Notes under the pieces: generated by a model | Told to the model about the DNA's origin: nothing | Databases searched by the model: none | The model's input: only the letters and a program-made list of their open reading frames with translations | Shown here: positions 56,722-64,000 of the stretch, piece by piece | How the letters are laid out: each line of letters starts with the position of its first letter | Position numbering within the stretch: position 1 is the stretch's first letter | Made by a program: the position numbers and the translations under genes | DNA from: Cymbomonas tetramitiformis | Taxonomy: Eukaryota > Chlorophyta > Pyramimonadophyceae > Pyramimonadales > Pyramimonadaceae | NCBI GenBank assembly: GCA_001247695.2 | Contig: LGRX02014718.1 | Location: forward strand, 1-64,000 | Length of the DNA stretch: 64,000 nt | Reading direction: 5' to 3'

Positions 56722-56936
56722 TGCTAGATATACAGGGCCGATATATATCTATTTGTCGTTATACCCCAATATAGGGTTTCGATATCAGAACGGTCGGATT
56801 GATAAGATAAAAGAGATAAACATATACCTGACTTTAAGTTCAGGGATTAGGTTTCGGCCTACGAGTGACGGTCACCCAGACTACTCTAGGATGAGGCAGG
56901 TGACATATTTTGGGTGTCACTGTGCCAAATCCAGCA
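56722..56936 (-). repeat. 3' LTR of the gag-only element
   Basis: 215 bp, TG...CA on the + strand. It is the 3' LTR because coding runs right to left. Left flank GGTTT is the target duplication. Confidence 0.9.
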
Positions 56937-57203
56937 CACCACCTAGTGTGGGGACCAAACTAGGTAGCCGAAACAGGAAACAAATGCCTACCGAGAGGCA
57001 GAAAAGTCAGTGCTAGTGGGTCAGGAGGCACTGTGCTCATACTGGCCAGGCCCCCTCCCCCGAACAGGCAGTGCAGCAGCCGTGCCACTACTTTCTACTG
57101 CCGAATTCTGATACACTGAAAACCCGAAACAGAGCCCATCTTGGGGCAACCTGCACCTAGAGCATCTCAAACTGAAGGCAGGTTAATCTCAATCACGTTA
57201 GCA

Positions 57204-59549
57204 CTAGCCACTTCCACAGCGCCCGGGAGGGCCGGTACCACTGTCACAGCGCCCAGGAGAGCTGGTACCACTGTCCGTCGAATCATTCGTAGAGCAAATT
57301 GAGATAATCGAAGGAGCGCCGATGTCGCCGCAGGCAGTTACACCGGGTGCAATCGGCTCGGTCCTGTGCCGAATTGAGGAAGAAAGTTCATCCCCGTCCC
57401 CACCGTCCCAGGTGGGTGGCTCGTAGTTTGGCGATGGCGGAGCACCACCCGGCGAGGGCGGCGCAGTAATAATCGGAGCTGCCTCAGGTGGTTGCGGGGG
57501 GCCTGGGAGCCACGTCCACCCGTACCCGTACGTAGTACGGTACCAGCCGTGGTACCAGCCCTCCGGCTGCCAGTAGAGACCCGGCGGGATGGCCGTGGGC
57601 GTCAGCTCACCAGCACCACCGACCTCGTCGCCGATGCGCCCTGTCGCCGAAGATGTTGGCGCGGGGCAATCATTTGAAGGCGCGGCAGTTGCACAAATAA
57701 CAAGCATTAGGCAGACTGCGAGAGACATGAGGGCAGAGTACCCAAAGCCCAACGGCGGTCTGCCGCAGCCAAGAGCCTGCCGCGGCGGCGGATCACCCTC
57801 GTCGTCATCCTCGGACTCTCCCTCAGTCACCGAAACTGAATCAACGGGTGCCACGGGCCCCATGCAATGCATCGCGAGAGGCGGGTTAGGGTCAGTGAGT
57901 TCAAGCCGCACCGCAAACTTGTCCATGAAGGACGTGTCTGGCTCGTGGGCGTGCAGCGCGCTGACGGGGTACATGCCCTCGTCGGACACCACCGACTGCG
58001 GAGCGGCAGGCGGTGCCGGCGGTGGCGGCATGTCCAGAGCGTCGCCCGGGATCTTGTCGTGGACTTGGAAGGTGTTGACGTGCATGGCACCACCAACCGC
58101 GCAGACCCCGAGGCGGGTGTCAGCGGGTTGGCAGCACTCCAGATACTCGTCGATGGCGTGAGTCTCAACGGTGTCGTCCACACAGAAGGAGGCGGCAGAG
58201 AGATCCTCGAGCATCACGGGCTTGCCGCCCGCCAAGAAGCATAGCGCGTCGAAACGGTCGGTGTCGTTGTTGTCGATGGCGTGCTGGAAGGCAGCGGCGT
58301 AGAAGTCGCCCTCCACCTCCTGAACCGCGAAAGAATGCGCCCCAGCAGCTGTCTTCTCCGCACGCGGACCGCCGTGCGGGCAGTCGCGGTGCCAATGCCT
58401 AGCTTGTGCTGACGTACACGTCGAGTGCTGGCAAAGCGGGATCGCCTGTCCAGTCCCACGATGAAACGCGACAAGCTTCGAATTCCCCTGCGAATAATTC
58501 CCCTCCGGGAGCGGAGAGGCTGCGAAGCGGTACTTCAACCCTGTGCGTGGGTTGTGAGGCTTCTCCGCGCGGGGAGTGAAGCCTTTCCCGTTGACCTTGC
58601 CGGAGAGAACGCGCACCTCCTTGCGTAACGCGAGGAGGATCTCCATCACGTCGGCGTCCGCGGAAGTGTGTCCGCCCGGCGGGTCGCCAAACCTCGCAGG
58701 CAACATGTGGCTGCCAACCGCAGCCGACTTCGGCGAAGCCGTGCCAGCCCGCACGTGAGCCGCATGACACTCGCGGGCCCACTGCTGAACGGTCAACAGG
58801 GACACCGCCGCCCGCTGGTCGTGCAGCAGGAGCCTCGACACCACAGGCCTGTAGTAGTCGGCGTCCATGGCCTGAATGAACTGCCCTTTGACGTCGTCCT
58901 CGTCCAGGGTGTTCTTGCGCTTCGCGGCGGCGAGCGCGGCGTTGAAGTCCATGATCGAGTCGTTGGGGTCCATGCCGTAGCCCAGTTCAACTGCCAGCAA
59001 GTCCGACGTCCCCTGAAAGGGTGCGTCGGCATGAAGCAGTTTACGTGCAAACTCGAGCAGAACACGTTTCCCATCCGCGGGAAACGTCTGAGCAGAGCTC
59101 TCCAACCAGTCCGAAGCCGGACTGGAAGGATGCACGAGGAGCTCAAGGGTGGAGAAGAGGAGCTGATTGCTCTCCTCTCGCACCGTGATGCCGGCGTCGT
59201 CGAGTATAAAGAGGTCGCCCAGCTGCTCGTCCTCGGCCACGAAAGCCTCGCGAAGAGCAGCCACCATGCGGGTAAAGATGACGTGCACGTTCTTCTCGTT
59301 GCCATGGAAGCGCTCGTCCTTCAAGCCGAAGCACTTCTTGGCGACAAATTTGGCGGCCTTCTCGTCGTGCCTGGTGCGGATCAGAGTACGGACAGCCGCC
59401 ACGAATGCCGCAGGTGGTCCAGACGCTGGAGGGACGGTCGCCGTCGGAGTCCCTGGAGTGGCCGCATGTCGGGCAGCAGCTTGGTCGAAAATAGTCGCTA
59501 GGTTCCTCCTCCGCAGAGGAGCACTCGAAGTAGATCTGGTGGCAACCAT
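57204..59549 (-). CDS. Gag-like protein with zinc-knuckle variant and a late membrane segment
   Basis: Best start is ATG 59549 (MVATRSTSSAPLRRRNLATI), giving 781 residues; the frame is open further upstream without clear signal. The N-terminal 300 residues form a copia-like Gag region: KNVHVIFTRMVAALREAF, LFILDDAGITVREESNQLL, DYYRPVVSRLLL and LLTVQQWARECHAAHV. A histidine/cysteine cluster CQHSTCTSAQARHWHRDC is placed like a zinc knuckle, with spacing unlike the standard CCHC. Then comes an aspartate/proline-rich part, a hydrophobic segment (SALMSLAVCLMLVICATA) about 190 residues from the end, and a tyrosine/tryptophan/proline-rich tail. The late membrane segment is unusual for Gag. It is intact, with no stop or frameshift, unlike every other element gene here. 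Confidence 0.8.
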   Translation of the reverse strand: MVATRSTSSAPLRRRNLATIFDQAAARHAATPGTPTATVPPASGPPAAFVAAVRTLIRTRHDEKAAKFVAKKCFGLKDERFHGNEKNVHVIFTRMVAALREAFVAEDEQLGDLFILDDAGITVREESNQLLFSTLELLVHPSSPASDWLESSAQTFPADGKRVLLEFARKLLHADAPFQGTSDLLAVELGYGMDPNDSIMDFNAALAAAKRKNTLDEDDVKGQFIQAMDADYYRPVVSRLLLHDQRAAVSLLTVQQWARECHAAHVRAGTASPKSAAVGSHMLPARFGDPPGGHTSADADVMEILLALRKEVRVLSGKVNGKGFTPRAEKPHNPRTGLKYRFAASPLPEGNYSQGNSKLVAFHRGTGQAIPLCQHSTCTSAQARHWHRDCPHGGPRAEKTAAGAHSFAVQEVEGDFYAAAFQHAIDNNDTDRFDALCFLAGGKPVMLEDLSAASFCVDDTVETHAIDEYLECCQPADTRLGVCAVGGAMHVNTFQVHDKIPGDALDMPPPPAPPAAPQSVVSDEGMYPVSALHAHEPDTSFMDKFAVRLELTDPNPPLAMHCMGPVAPVDSVSVTEGESEDDDEGDPPPRQALGCGRPPLGFGYSALMSLAVCLMLVICATAAPSNDCPAPTSSATGRIGDEVGGAGELTPTAIPPGLYWQPEGWYHGWYRTTYGYGWTWLPGPPQPPEAAPIITAPPSPGGAPPSPNYEPPTWDGGDGDELSSSIRHRTEPIAPGVTACGDIGAPSIISICSTNDSTDSGTSSPGRCDSGTGPPGRCGSG

Positions 59550-59908
59550 GATGAAATGACAGTAGGGGTGGAGCAAGCGGGTGTGATCGGGAAGCGGTCG
59601 CGGCGGTGGCGGCCAAGAGGTGGTGGTCGTCGAGAGCGTAAACTCGCGGATAAGGACGAAGAACTCGATGAAGTCGTGTGGACTTAAAGGATTCCCGGGT
59701 ACCGCAAACGGTGTGATATCGACCAGAAGTACGGCAAAATCCAGCCAACGTAAAATCAACTCGGAAAACGCCCAAGTGCACCGTCCGCGAAGCCGCTCAA
59801 TCAACCAAGCTGCCTAGGCCATACCACTGAACCGCGTGTGCCTCCCTAGCGACCGCTCACTCCATCCCAAGCGTCGGCGTTTAGCCACTCATAGTAGAAG
59901 CAGTGTAA

Positions 59909-59926
59909 AAGCGATGGTGCGAACCA
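59909..59926 (-). promoter_or_regulatory. Putative tRNA primer-binding site
   Basis: On the minus strand, five bases after the 5' LTR, the sequence begins TGGTTCGCACCATCGC, complementary to a tRNA 3' end of the form ...GGTGCGAACCA. Position and the TGG start fit a primer-binding site. The tRNA species was not identified. Confidence 0.5.
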
Positions 59927-59931
59927 AAACC

Positions 59932-60146
59932 TGCTAGATATACAGGGCCGATATATATCTATTTGTCGTTATACCCCAATATAGGGTTTCGATATCAGAA
60001 CGGTCGGATTGATAAGATAAAAGAGATAAACATATACCTGACTTTAAGTTCAGGGATTAGGTTTCGGCCTACGAGTGACGGTCACCCAGACTACTCTAGG
60101 ATGAGGCAGGTGACATATTTTAGGTGTCACCGTGCCAAATCCAGCA
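59932..60146 (-). repeat. 5' LTR of the gag-only element
   Basis: 215 bp, about 99 percent identical to the left copy by eye. Right flank GGTTT (60147-60151) repeats the left flank. Confidence 0.9.
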
Positions 60147-60661
60147 GGTTTGTTGATGGGATCCCTCTCGGTGACGAGCACGACACCTTTGAGCCCGTGG
60201 AGAATTTGCCCGGGTGTGAGGAGCTTATCTCCCAATTTCATGCAGCAAAATCCGTTCGCCTCGAGAAGGAAGAAGCCGCGCGGCAAGCCCCTCATTGGAG
60301 CTTTGGCGGAGTGCCTCGATCCTTCTAAGCCGTTGATGATTGGGAACATGGAGATCACCGATCTCCCAGAGGCTGTGAAAACAGGTCGACAAGTAGTGTA
60401 CGATGACCTTCAGCGACGGTACTTCGAAAACCTAATGGAGTGCAAGCTAGAAGACTGGGTTGTGGCCACCGTCCTCGATCCTCGTTACAAGAGCCTACTC
60501 TTCAAGGGTCTCGAAAAGTGGAACGATGGTGAGTTGCTGATCTTGTCGGTGCACGCCCCGGCTCGCACTCATTCAATGTCGTCGCCTGAGCACGCCCCGG
60601 CTCGCACTTGGATATTGCTTTTGCCTATGCACAGTTGCACACCCCGGCTCGCATCGCCCCA

Positions 60662-61075
60662 ATAAACTTTGTCATAGCACCTGTCATAGCACTCGCGGCA
60701 GAAAGGTGCACCTGTCATAGCACTCGCGGCAGGAAGGTGCACCAGTCATAGCACCTGGCATAGCACCTGGCATAGCACCTGGCATAGCACCTGTCATAGC
60801 ACTCGCGGTAGGAAGGTGCACCTGTCATAGCACATGTGCTAGCACCTGTCATAGCACTCGCGGCAGAGAGGTGCACATGGCATAGCACCTATCATAGCAC
60901 ATGTCATAGCACTCGCGGCAGGAAGGTGCACCTGTCATAGCACTCGCGGCAGGAAGGTGCACCTGTCATAGCACCTGTCATAGCACTCGCGGCAGAAATG
61001 TGCACCTGTCATAGCACCTGCCATAACACTCGCGGCAGAGAGGTGCACCTGGCATAGCACCTGTCATAGCATCTC
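60662..61075. repeat. CATAGCACCTGT/CTCGCGGCAGGAAGGTGCAC minisatellite inside the hAT intron
   Basis: Units of about 13 bp (CATAGCACCTGT) and a longer 35-bp form with CACTCGCGGCAGGAAGGTGC alternate. It lies entirely within the intron 60529-61099. A shorter repeat, CACGCCCCGGCTCGCAC, stands at 60550-60650. Confidence 0.85.
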
Positions 61076-61551
61076 ACGCAATCTGTGTGTTGTATGTAGG
61101 GACACTCACAAAACAAAAAGGTTGGGAGTGGACACGCGCGGCATGGGAAAAGGATTGGCGCCCCAAAACGGCGGAAGTCACCGACGAGCCTGCAGCACAA
61201 CGCGCACGGCTCACAGTCAATTCCAACGGATTTGATCTGTTGAACGGAAACGAGGAAGAAGAGTTTGGTGAGGTAGTGGTGCCTTGTGCCGATGGTGATG
61301 AACTAGCCCGCTATTTGGCCATGCCTGATGCGCCGCGTTCCTCTGTCCTATTGGAGTGGTGGGTCGGGCGTAAGGCGACACTGCCACACTTGTTCAAAAT
61401 GAGTAGGCAGTTCCATGCACCACCAGCTAGCTCTGCAGGTGTGGAGCGTTTGTTTAGTGGTGTAGGGCGCATGCATGGTGCCTTGCAGAAGAGCACCAAT
61501 GAATGCACGCTTGAGCATATCATGATGGCGAGTGTAAACACCCACGAGTAG

Positions 61552-62095
61552 ATGATATTAGCCTTGCAGTAGAGCACCAGTATGCACACTTGAGCAATGA
61601 GCATATCATGATGGCCAGTGTAAACACCCAGTAGATAGTATTAATATTTGATATGATGGCCAATCAATAGGCAGTAGTGAATGCATGCATTGAGCATCTG
61701 CATACCCTATTATCGGTTAGACTTGATTATCATGGATTATCGGTACAATATGTGTAATTATCGGTATCGGTCGAAGTATGAATGGTGCACTATTTGTATC
61801 TATTCGATAGTTAGAAAAGTTTATTCTTAAGTATTAGGATCAATCGATGCAACCTTTGAAACTACCACGATCGATCGATGCATACACCTTTCCTTTAAGG
61901 AAAGCAGAATTTCGTGGAGCCGGCCCTAGCTTTTTTCGTATTTTTAAAGGCCCCCACACTTACGTCGATACCTCTTACCGAAATCACTAACGAAAAGGAA
62001 ACGCGATTCGAGCGTCAGCCAGCCTCTTCTCTTAAATCCATTTCTTTTTAGGGATTGGAAAGCGCAGTCAGCCAGCGCATTCTCTTAAATTCGGC
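61552..62095. other. 3' flank of hAT copy 2, no gene
   Basis: A partial duplication of the end of the hAT gene (61557-61632 repeats GCAGAGCACCA, GAGCATATCATGATGG and GTGTAAACACCC). ATCGAT/ATCGGT motifs lie at 61700-61880. A GCGCATTCTCTTAAAT-like phrase occurs twice before 62095. Confidence 0.5.
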
Positions 62096-62383
62096 ATGGA
62101 TCCGAGCAGTCGCCAGGAACTGCGAGACTTACATGCTGACTTGCAAAGTGGGATGATTAGTCAGGAAGACTACGACGACTTGAAGTCGATAGTCATAACG
62201 CGTATCAAGGCCAAAGCGCCACTCAATGAGAGTCCCAGCGGTGAGACCGAGAAAGCATCAATGCAGAGTGACACGGTTGAGCTTAATGCTGGAAACAGCA
62301 GCTCAGGCAGTGGGGACCCGCTGCCGACGGTGAAACAACGGATCACTAAACTCGGATATAAGAACGATATATACCCGAGATGA
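62096..62383 (+). CDS. Small protein with SHOCT-like N-terminus
   Basis: 95 residues from an ATG in good context (GGCATGG): MDPSSRQELRDLHADLQSGM, then ISQEDYDDLKSIVI. The pattern 'L..L...G.IS.E.YD.LK' resembles the short SHOCT oligomerisation motif. The rest is polar and serine-rich, ending LGYKNDIYPR. It could be a small host gene or the first exon of an element gene. No neighbour explains it. Confidence 0.4.
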   Translation: MDPSSRQELRDLHADLQSGMISQEDYDDLKSIVITRIKAKAPLNESPSGETEKASMQSDTVELNAGNSSSGSGDPLPTVKQRITKLGYKNDIYPR

Positions 62384-62911
62384 GTGACACAGGCTGACCA
62401 CCGAAGATGACATACAGGAATGACACTAGACTGTACGAACTAGTCGTAGTGTCAATTCCAGCACACCACCTCATCTGAGGTGGACCAGCTAGTGACACTC
62501 ACCACCCTAGCTACTAGAGTTTACAGATAAATGTCAAGATGTTAAACTCCAGGAAGCTAGTCAAAGTCACAGGTGGCAAGATGAATGTACAGGCTAGCAA
62601 AATAATACTGCTAAGCCTCGGAGATTGCTAGGACCAATTCCTGTCTGCTAAAATTAATGCTCTGCCAGCTAGTGGTGGGTGCTCCCACAAATCTCGCCTG
62701 TCTGCATGTGATGGAGAATGCTAAAAGAATTCCGCCTGTCGGTTTAGCTTTGATATATCTGCGAACTGTAAGGTCTCTTGCCATAAAAAATGTTCGTCTC
62801 AATCGGTAAAGCTGCCCGCTAGTGGTGAGAATTTCAACAACATCCTCTGACCAAAACTACAACAAGTGGTGGAGAAATGCCAAAAGGAACACCGCCTGTC
62901 TGTTTAAAGAA
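62384..62911. other. No gene; diverged direct repeat
   Basis: Two similar stretches, 62660-62750 and 62808-62910, share GCTAGTGGTG, GGAGAA and CCGCCTGTC in the same order. Otherwise nothing recognised. It is the 3' flank of the next ORF on the minus strand. Confidence 0.5.
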
Positions 62912-63829
62912 CTAATAGTAGTCATCATCAGAATCGTAACTAGCATCATCCTCACAATAAGAATCTTCATCATAAAATTCTGCACCACCAGTTCCAACGG
63001 AATCGTGGGCTCCTGCCTCCCAGGCAGCCCATTCTTCTGCGGTGTAGATGTCCTCGTCATGCTCGTACTCAACGGCAGGTTCATTCTCAAAAGAAACTCT
63101 GCCAACTGAAAAGCCATTTTGCGGTAAAAACTCTTCCCCAAGTGGGGCCTCGAAACCTCCGCCATAAGAATCCTGCTGAAAACCTGTGTCCAGCTCGGAA
63201 TCCCGTTCCAATCGATCGGACGAAAAATGCGGAGCGGCCAAGTGGCCATCTTGCTCCTCTGCCTCCTCACAACTGTCGCTGGAATCATCGAAATACCCAA
63301 GTGGGTACTCCGATTCATCCTCATCCTCACTAGGCAAATACTCCTCATAACTGTGAACAACCCCAGAGCCCATATAGGGAGGTACAATGGGAGGCGCATG
63401 GACATAGTGAACTTCGGTTACCACAGGAGGGGCCTGTGGCACCATCTCGCTTGCCCTAGTGGCACTAGGCAAGGGTCTAGTGGTGGAAATCTGAGTTGAA
63501 ACTGATTTTGACGCCAAAATCGCCGGCGCATCGCCCACTCCTACTTCGCAAAACTCTCCGCTCGAAATACCAGAACCAACGGTCTCGGCCGAGACACCAC
63601 CAACTTGTGGCTCACCAGCCACCAAGATGTTCAAAACCATCGGAAAATTCTCGGTCGAAACTGCCGAAATCTGAGCCGCCTCACGGAAATGCGAAATAGC
63701 CAAATGCATGGAAGAGCATAAAGAGGTGAGCTGTGATCTCTTGAGAGTTGAGACCCTCGCAAAACCAGTGTCGATAGATCCCAAAAGAGCTAGGAGCTCT
63801 TCACTCTCCAAAATCTGCGATGAAGTCAT
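62912..63829 (-). CDS. Unknown acidic, tyrosine-rich protein
   Basis: 305 residues from the second in-frame ATG (63829, MTSSQILESEELLALLGSID); the upstream 27 codons look non-coding. The first 80 residues could be helical. The rest is low-complexity and very acidic: EEYLPSEDEDESEYPLGYFD, then DSYGGGFEAPLGEEF, ending YCEDDASYDSDDDYY. No domain recognised. It may be a Gag-like or scaffold protein of another element, or a host disordered protein. Upstream 63830-64000 shows nothing decisive. Confidence 0.45.
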   Translation of the reverse strand: MTSSQILESEELLALLGSIDTGFARVSTLKRSQLTSLCSSMHLAISHFREAAQISAVSTENFPMVLNILVAGEPQVGGVSAETVGSGISSGEFCEVGVGDAPAILASKSVSTQISTTRPLPSATRASEMVPQAPPVVTEVHYVHAPPIVPPYMGSGVVHSYEEYLPSEDEDESEYPLGYFDDSSDSCEEAEEQDGHLAAPHFSSDRLERDSELDTGFQQDSYGGGFEAPLGEEFLPQNGFSVGRVSFENEPAVEYEHDEDIYTAEEWAAWEAGAHDSVGTGGAEFYDEDSYCEDDASYDSDDDYY

Positions 63830-64000
63830 AATCGAATAAAGAAACGAATACAAATCCAAATAGAGATCGCAAATGAAAATAGCTGAAGAGTACCACTCCG
63901 TCGAAATCACCCAAAGCCGTAAGCAGCCGCCTCCAAAAAATACGTAGAATCTGCTCCGAAGCGTCCCACAAGGCGTGGAGACGCTTAACCGAAAGATAGG

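Larger units (their letters stand above)
56722..60146 (-). mobile_element. Gag-only LTR retrotransposon, 3.4 kb, 5-bp duplication GGTTT
   Basis: Two direct repeats of 215 bp (56722-56936 and 59932-60146), both TGCTAGATATACAGG to AAATCCAGCA, differ at about two positions, so insertion was recent. GGTTT flanks both sides (56717-56721 and 60147-60151). The only long ORF is a Gag-like protein on the minus strand; there is no protease, reverse transcriptase or integrase. It must be mobilised by a partner element. A tRNA-complementary site lies inside the right LTR (59909-59926, ending CCA on the + strand, 5 bases from the LTR), in the expected place for a primer-binding site given minus-strand coding. 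Confidence 0.9.
56500..61551 (+). pseudogene. Second chromodomain-hAT transposase gene, split by an LTR element
   Basis: Starts ATG 56500 (MGRKRGAGPSAKPTKRG), like copy 1. Exon part 1 runs to 56721: FDSAGNADYEYVVDKIVDER then TSYGIQRYRISGF. The LTR element then intervenes (56722-60146). After the duplicated GGTTT the frame resumes: VDGIPLGDEHDTFEPVENLP then CEELISQFHAAKS. Together this is a full chromodomain. Near 60270 the frame shifts (deletion) into hAT core: GKPLIGALAECLDPSKP, then DDLQRRYFENLMECKLEDW, then VVATVLDPRYKSLLFKGLEK. An intron follows (60529-61099, GTGAGT...TAG, phase-consistent), then GWEWTRAAWEKDW and the hAT C-terminus PPASSAGVERLFSGVGRMHG with EHIMMAS. The BED finger and first catalytic segment are missing. 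Copy 1 retains the BED finger, so the parent protein was probably chromodomain-BED-hAT. Confidence 0.78.

Overview
The window is eukaryotic nuclear DNA: low gene density, spliced genes, minisatellites and satellites, many nested transposons and one assembly gap (36962-37708). From the kinds of elements present (integrase linked to a PHD finger and a DNA-methyltransferase-like domain, Gag proteins of green-algal style, TTTAGGG-type repeats) my best guess is a green alga, perhaps a large-genome prasinophyte such as Cymbomonas or Pyramimonas. That placement is from memory of protein style and was not tested.

Layout. 1-3.7 kb: two minisatellites, then the last five exons of a sulfotransferase gene (+). 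3.7-4.5 kb: 3' end of a non-LTR retrotransposon with a restriction-like endonuclease (-). 4.96-11.08 kb: a 6.1-kb element with a split repeat layout, a gypsy-type DDE integrase, a PHD finger and a methyltransferase-like domain (-), with a hairpin array in its leader. 11.2-15.4 kb: a mariner-like MITE, a non-coding repeat family and a second methyltransferase-like fragment. 16.9-20.1 kb: a KH-domain RNA-binding protein gene assembled here from five phase-consistent exons (-), then an acidic nuclear-type ORF (-). 20.6-26.5 kb: palindromic repeats, a short copy of the 6.1-kb element, a reverse-transcriptase fragment, one arm of a large inverted-repeat element and a 21-bp minisatellite. 27-35 kb: a retrotransposon gag gene broken by two insertions, then the start of pol. 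35.2-36.3 kb: a hAT transposon relic with chromodomain, BED finger and hAT C-terminus. 37.7-44.2 kb: mostly non-coding, with a long hairpin, a covarying hairpin pair and a 177-bp satellite array. 44.5-49.0 kb: a possible exon, a 64-bp minisatellite, a C-terminal fragment of a viral or phage-type N4/N6 DNA methyltransferase, and two adjacent ORFs (coiled coil with zinc finger, and a membrane protein). 49.5-55.6 kb: a 6.1-kb non-coding element with long inverted arms. 55.8-61.9 kb: a second chromodomain-hAT copy, split inside its chromodomain by a 3.4-kb gag-only LTR retrotransposon. 62.1-63.8 kb: two unrecognised ORFs.

How it works together. Only the sulfotransferase, the KH gene and perhaps a few unknown ORFs look like host genes; the rest is mobile DNA at several levels of nesting. 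Two element families carry chromatin-reading modules (PHD finger; chromodomain) on different DDE-type enzymes, and one also carries an adenine-methyltransferase-like domain. These are the strongest candidates for something undescribed. All splice models come from GT/AG signals, codon phase and family consensus read by eye, with no transcript data.
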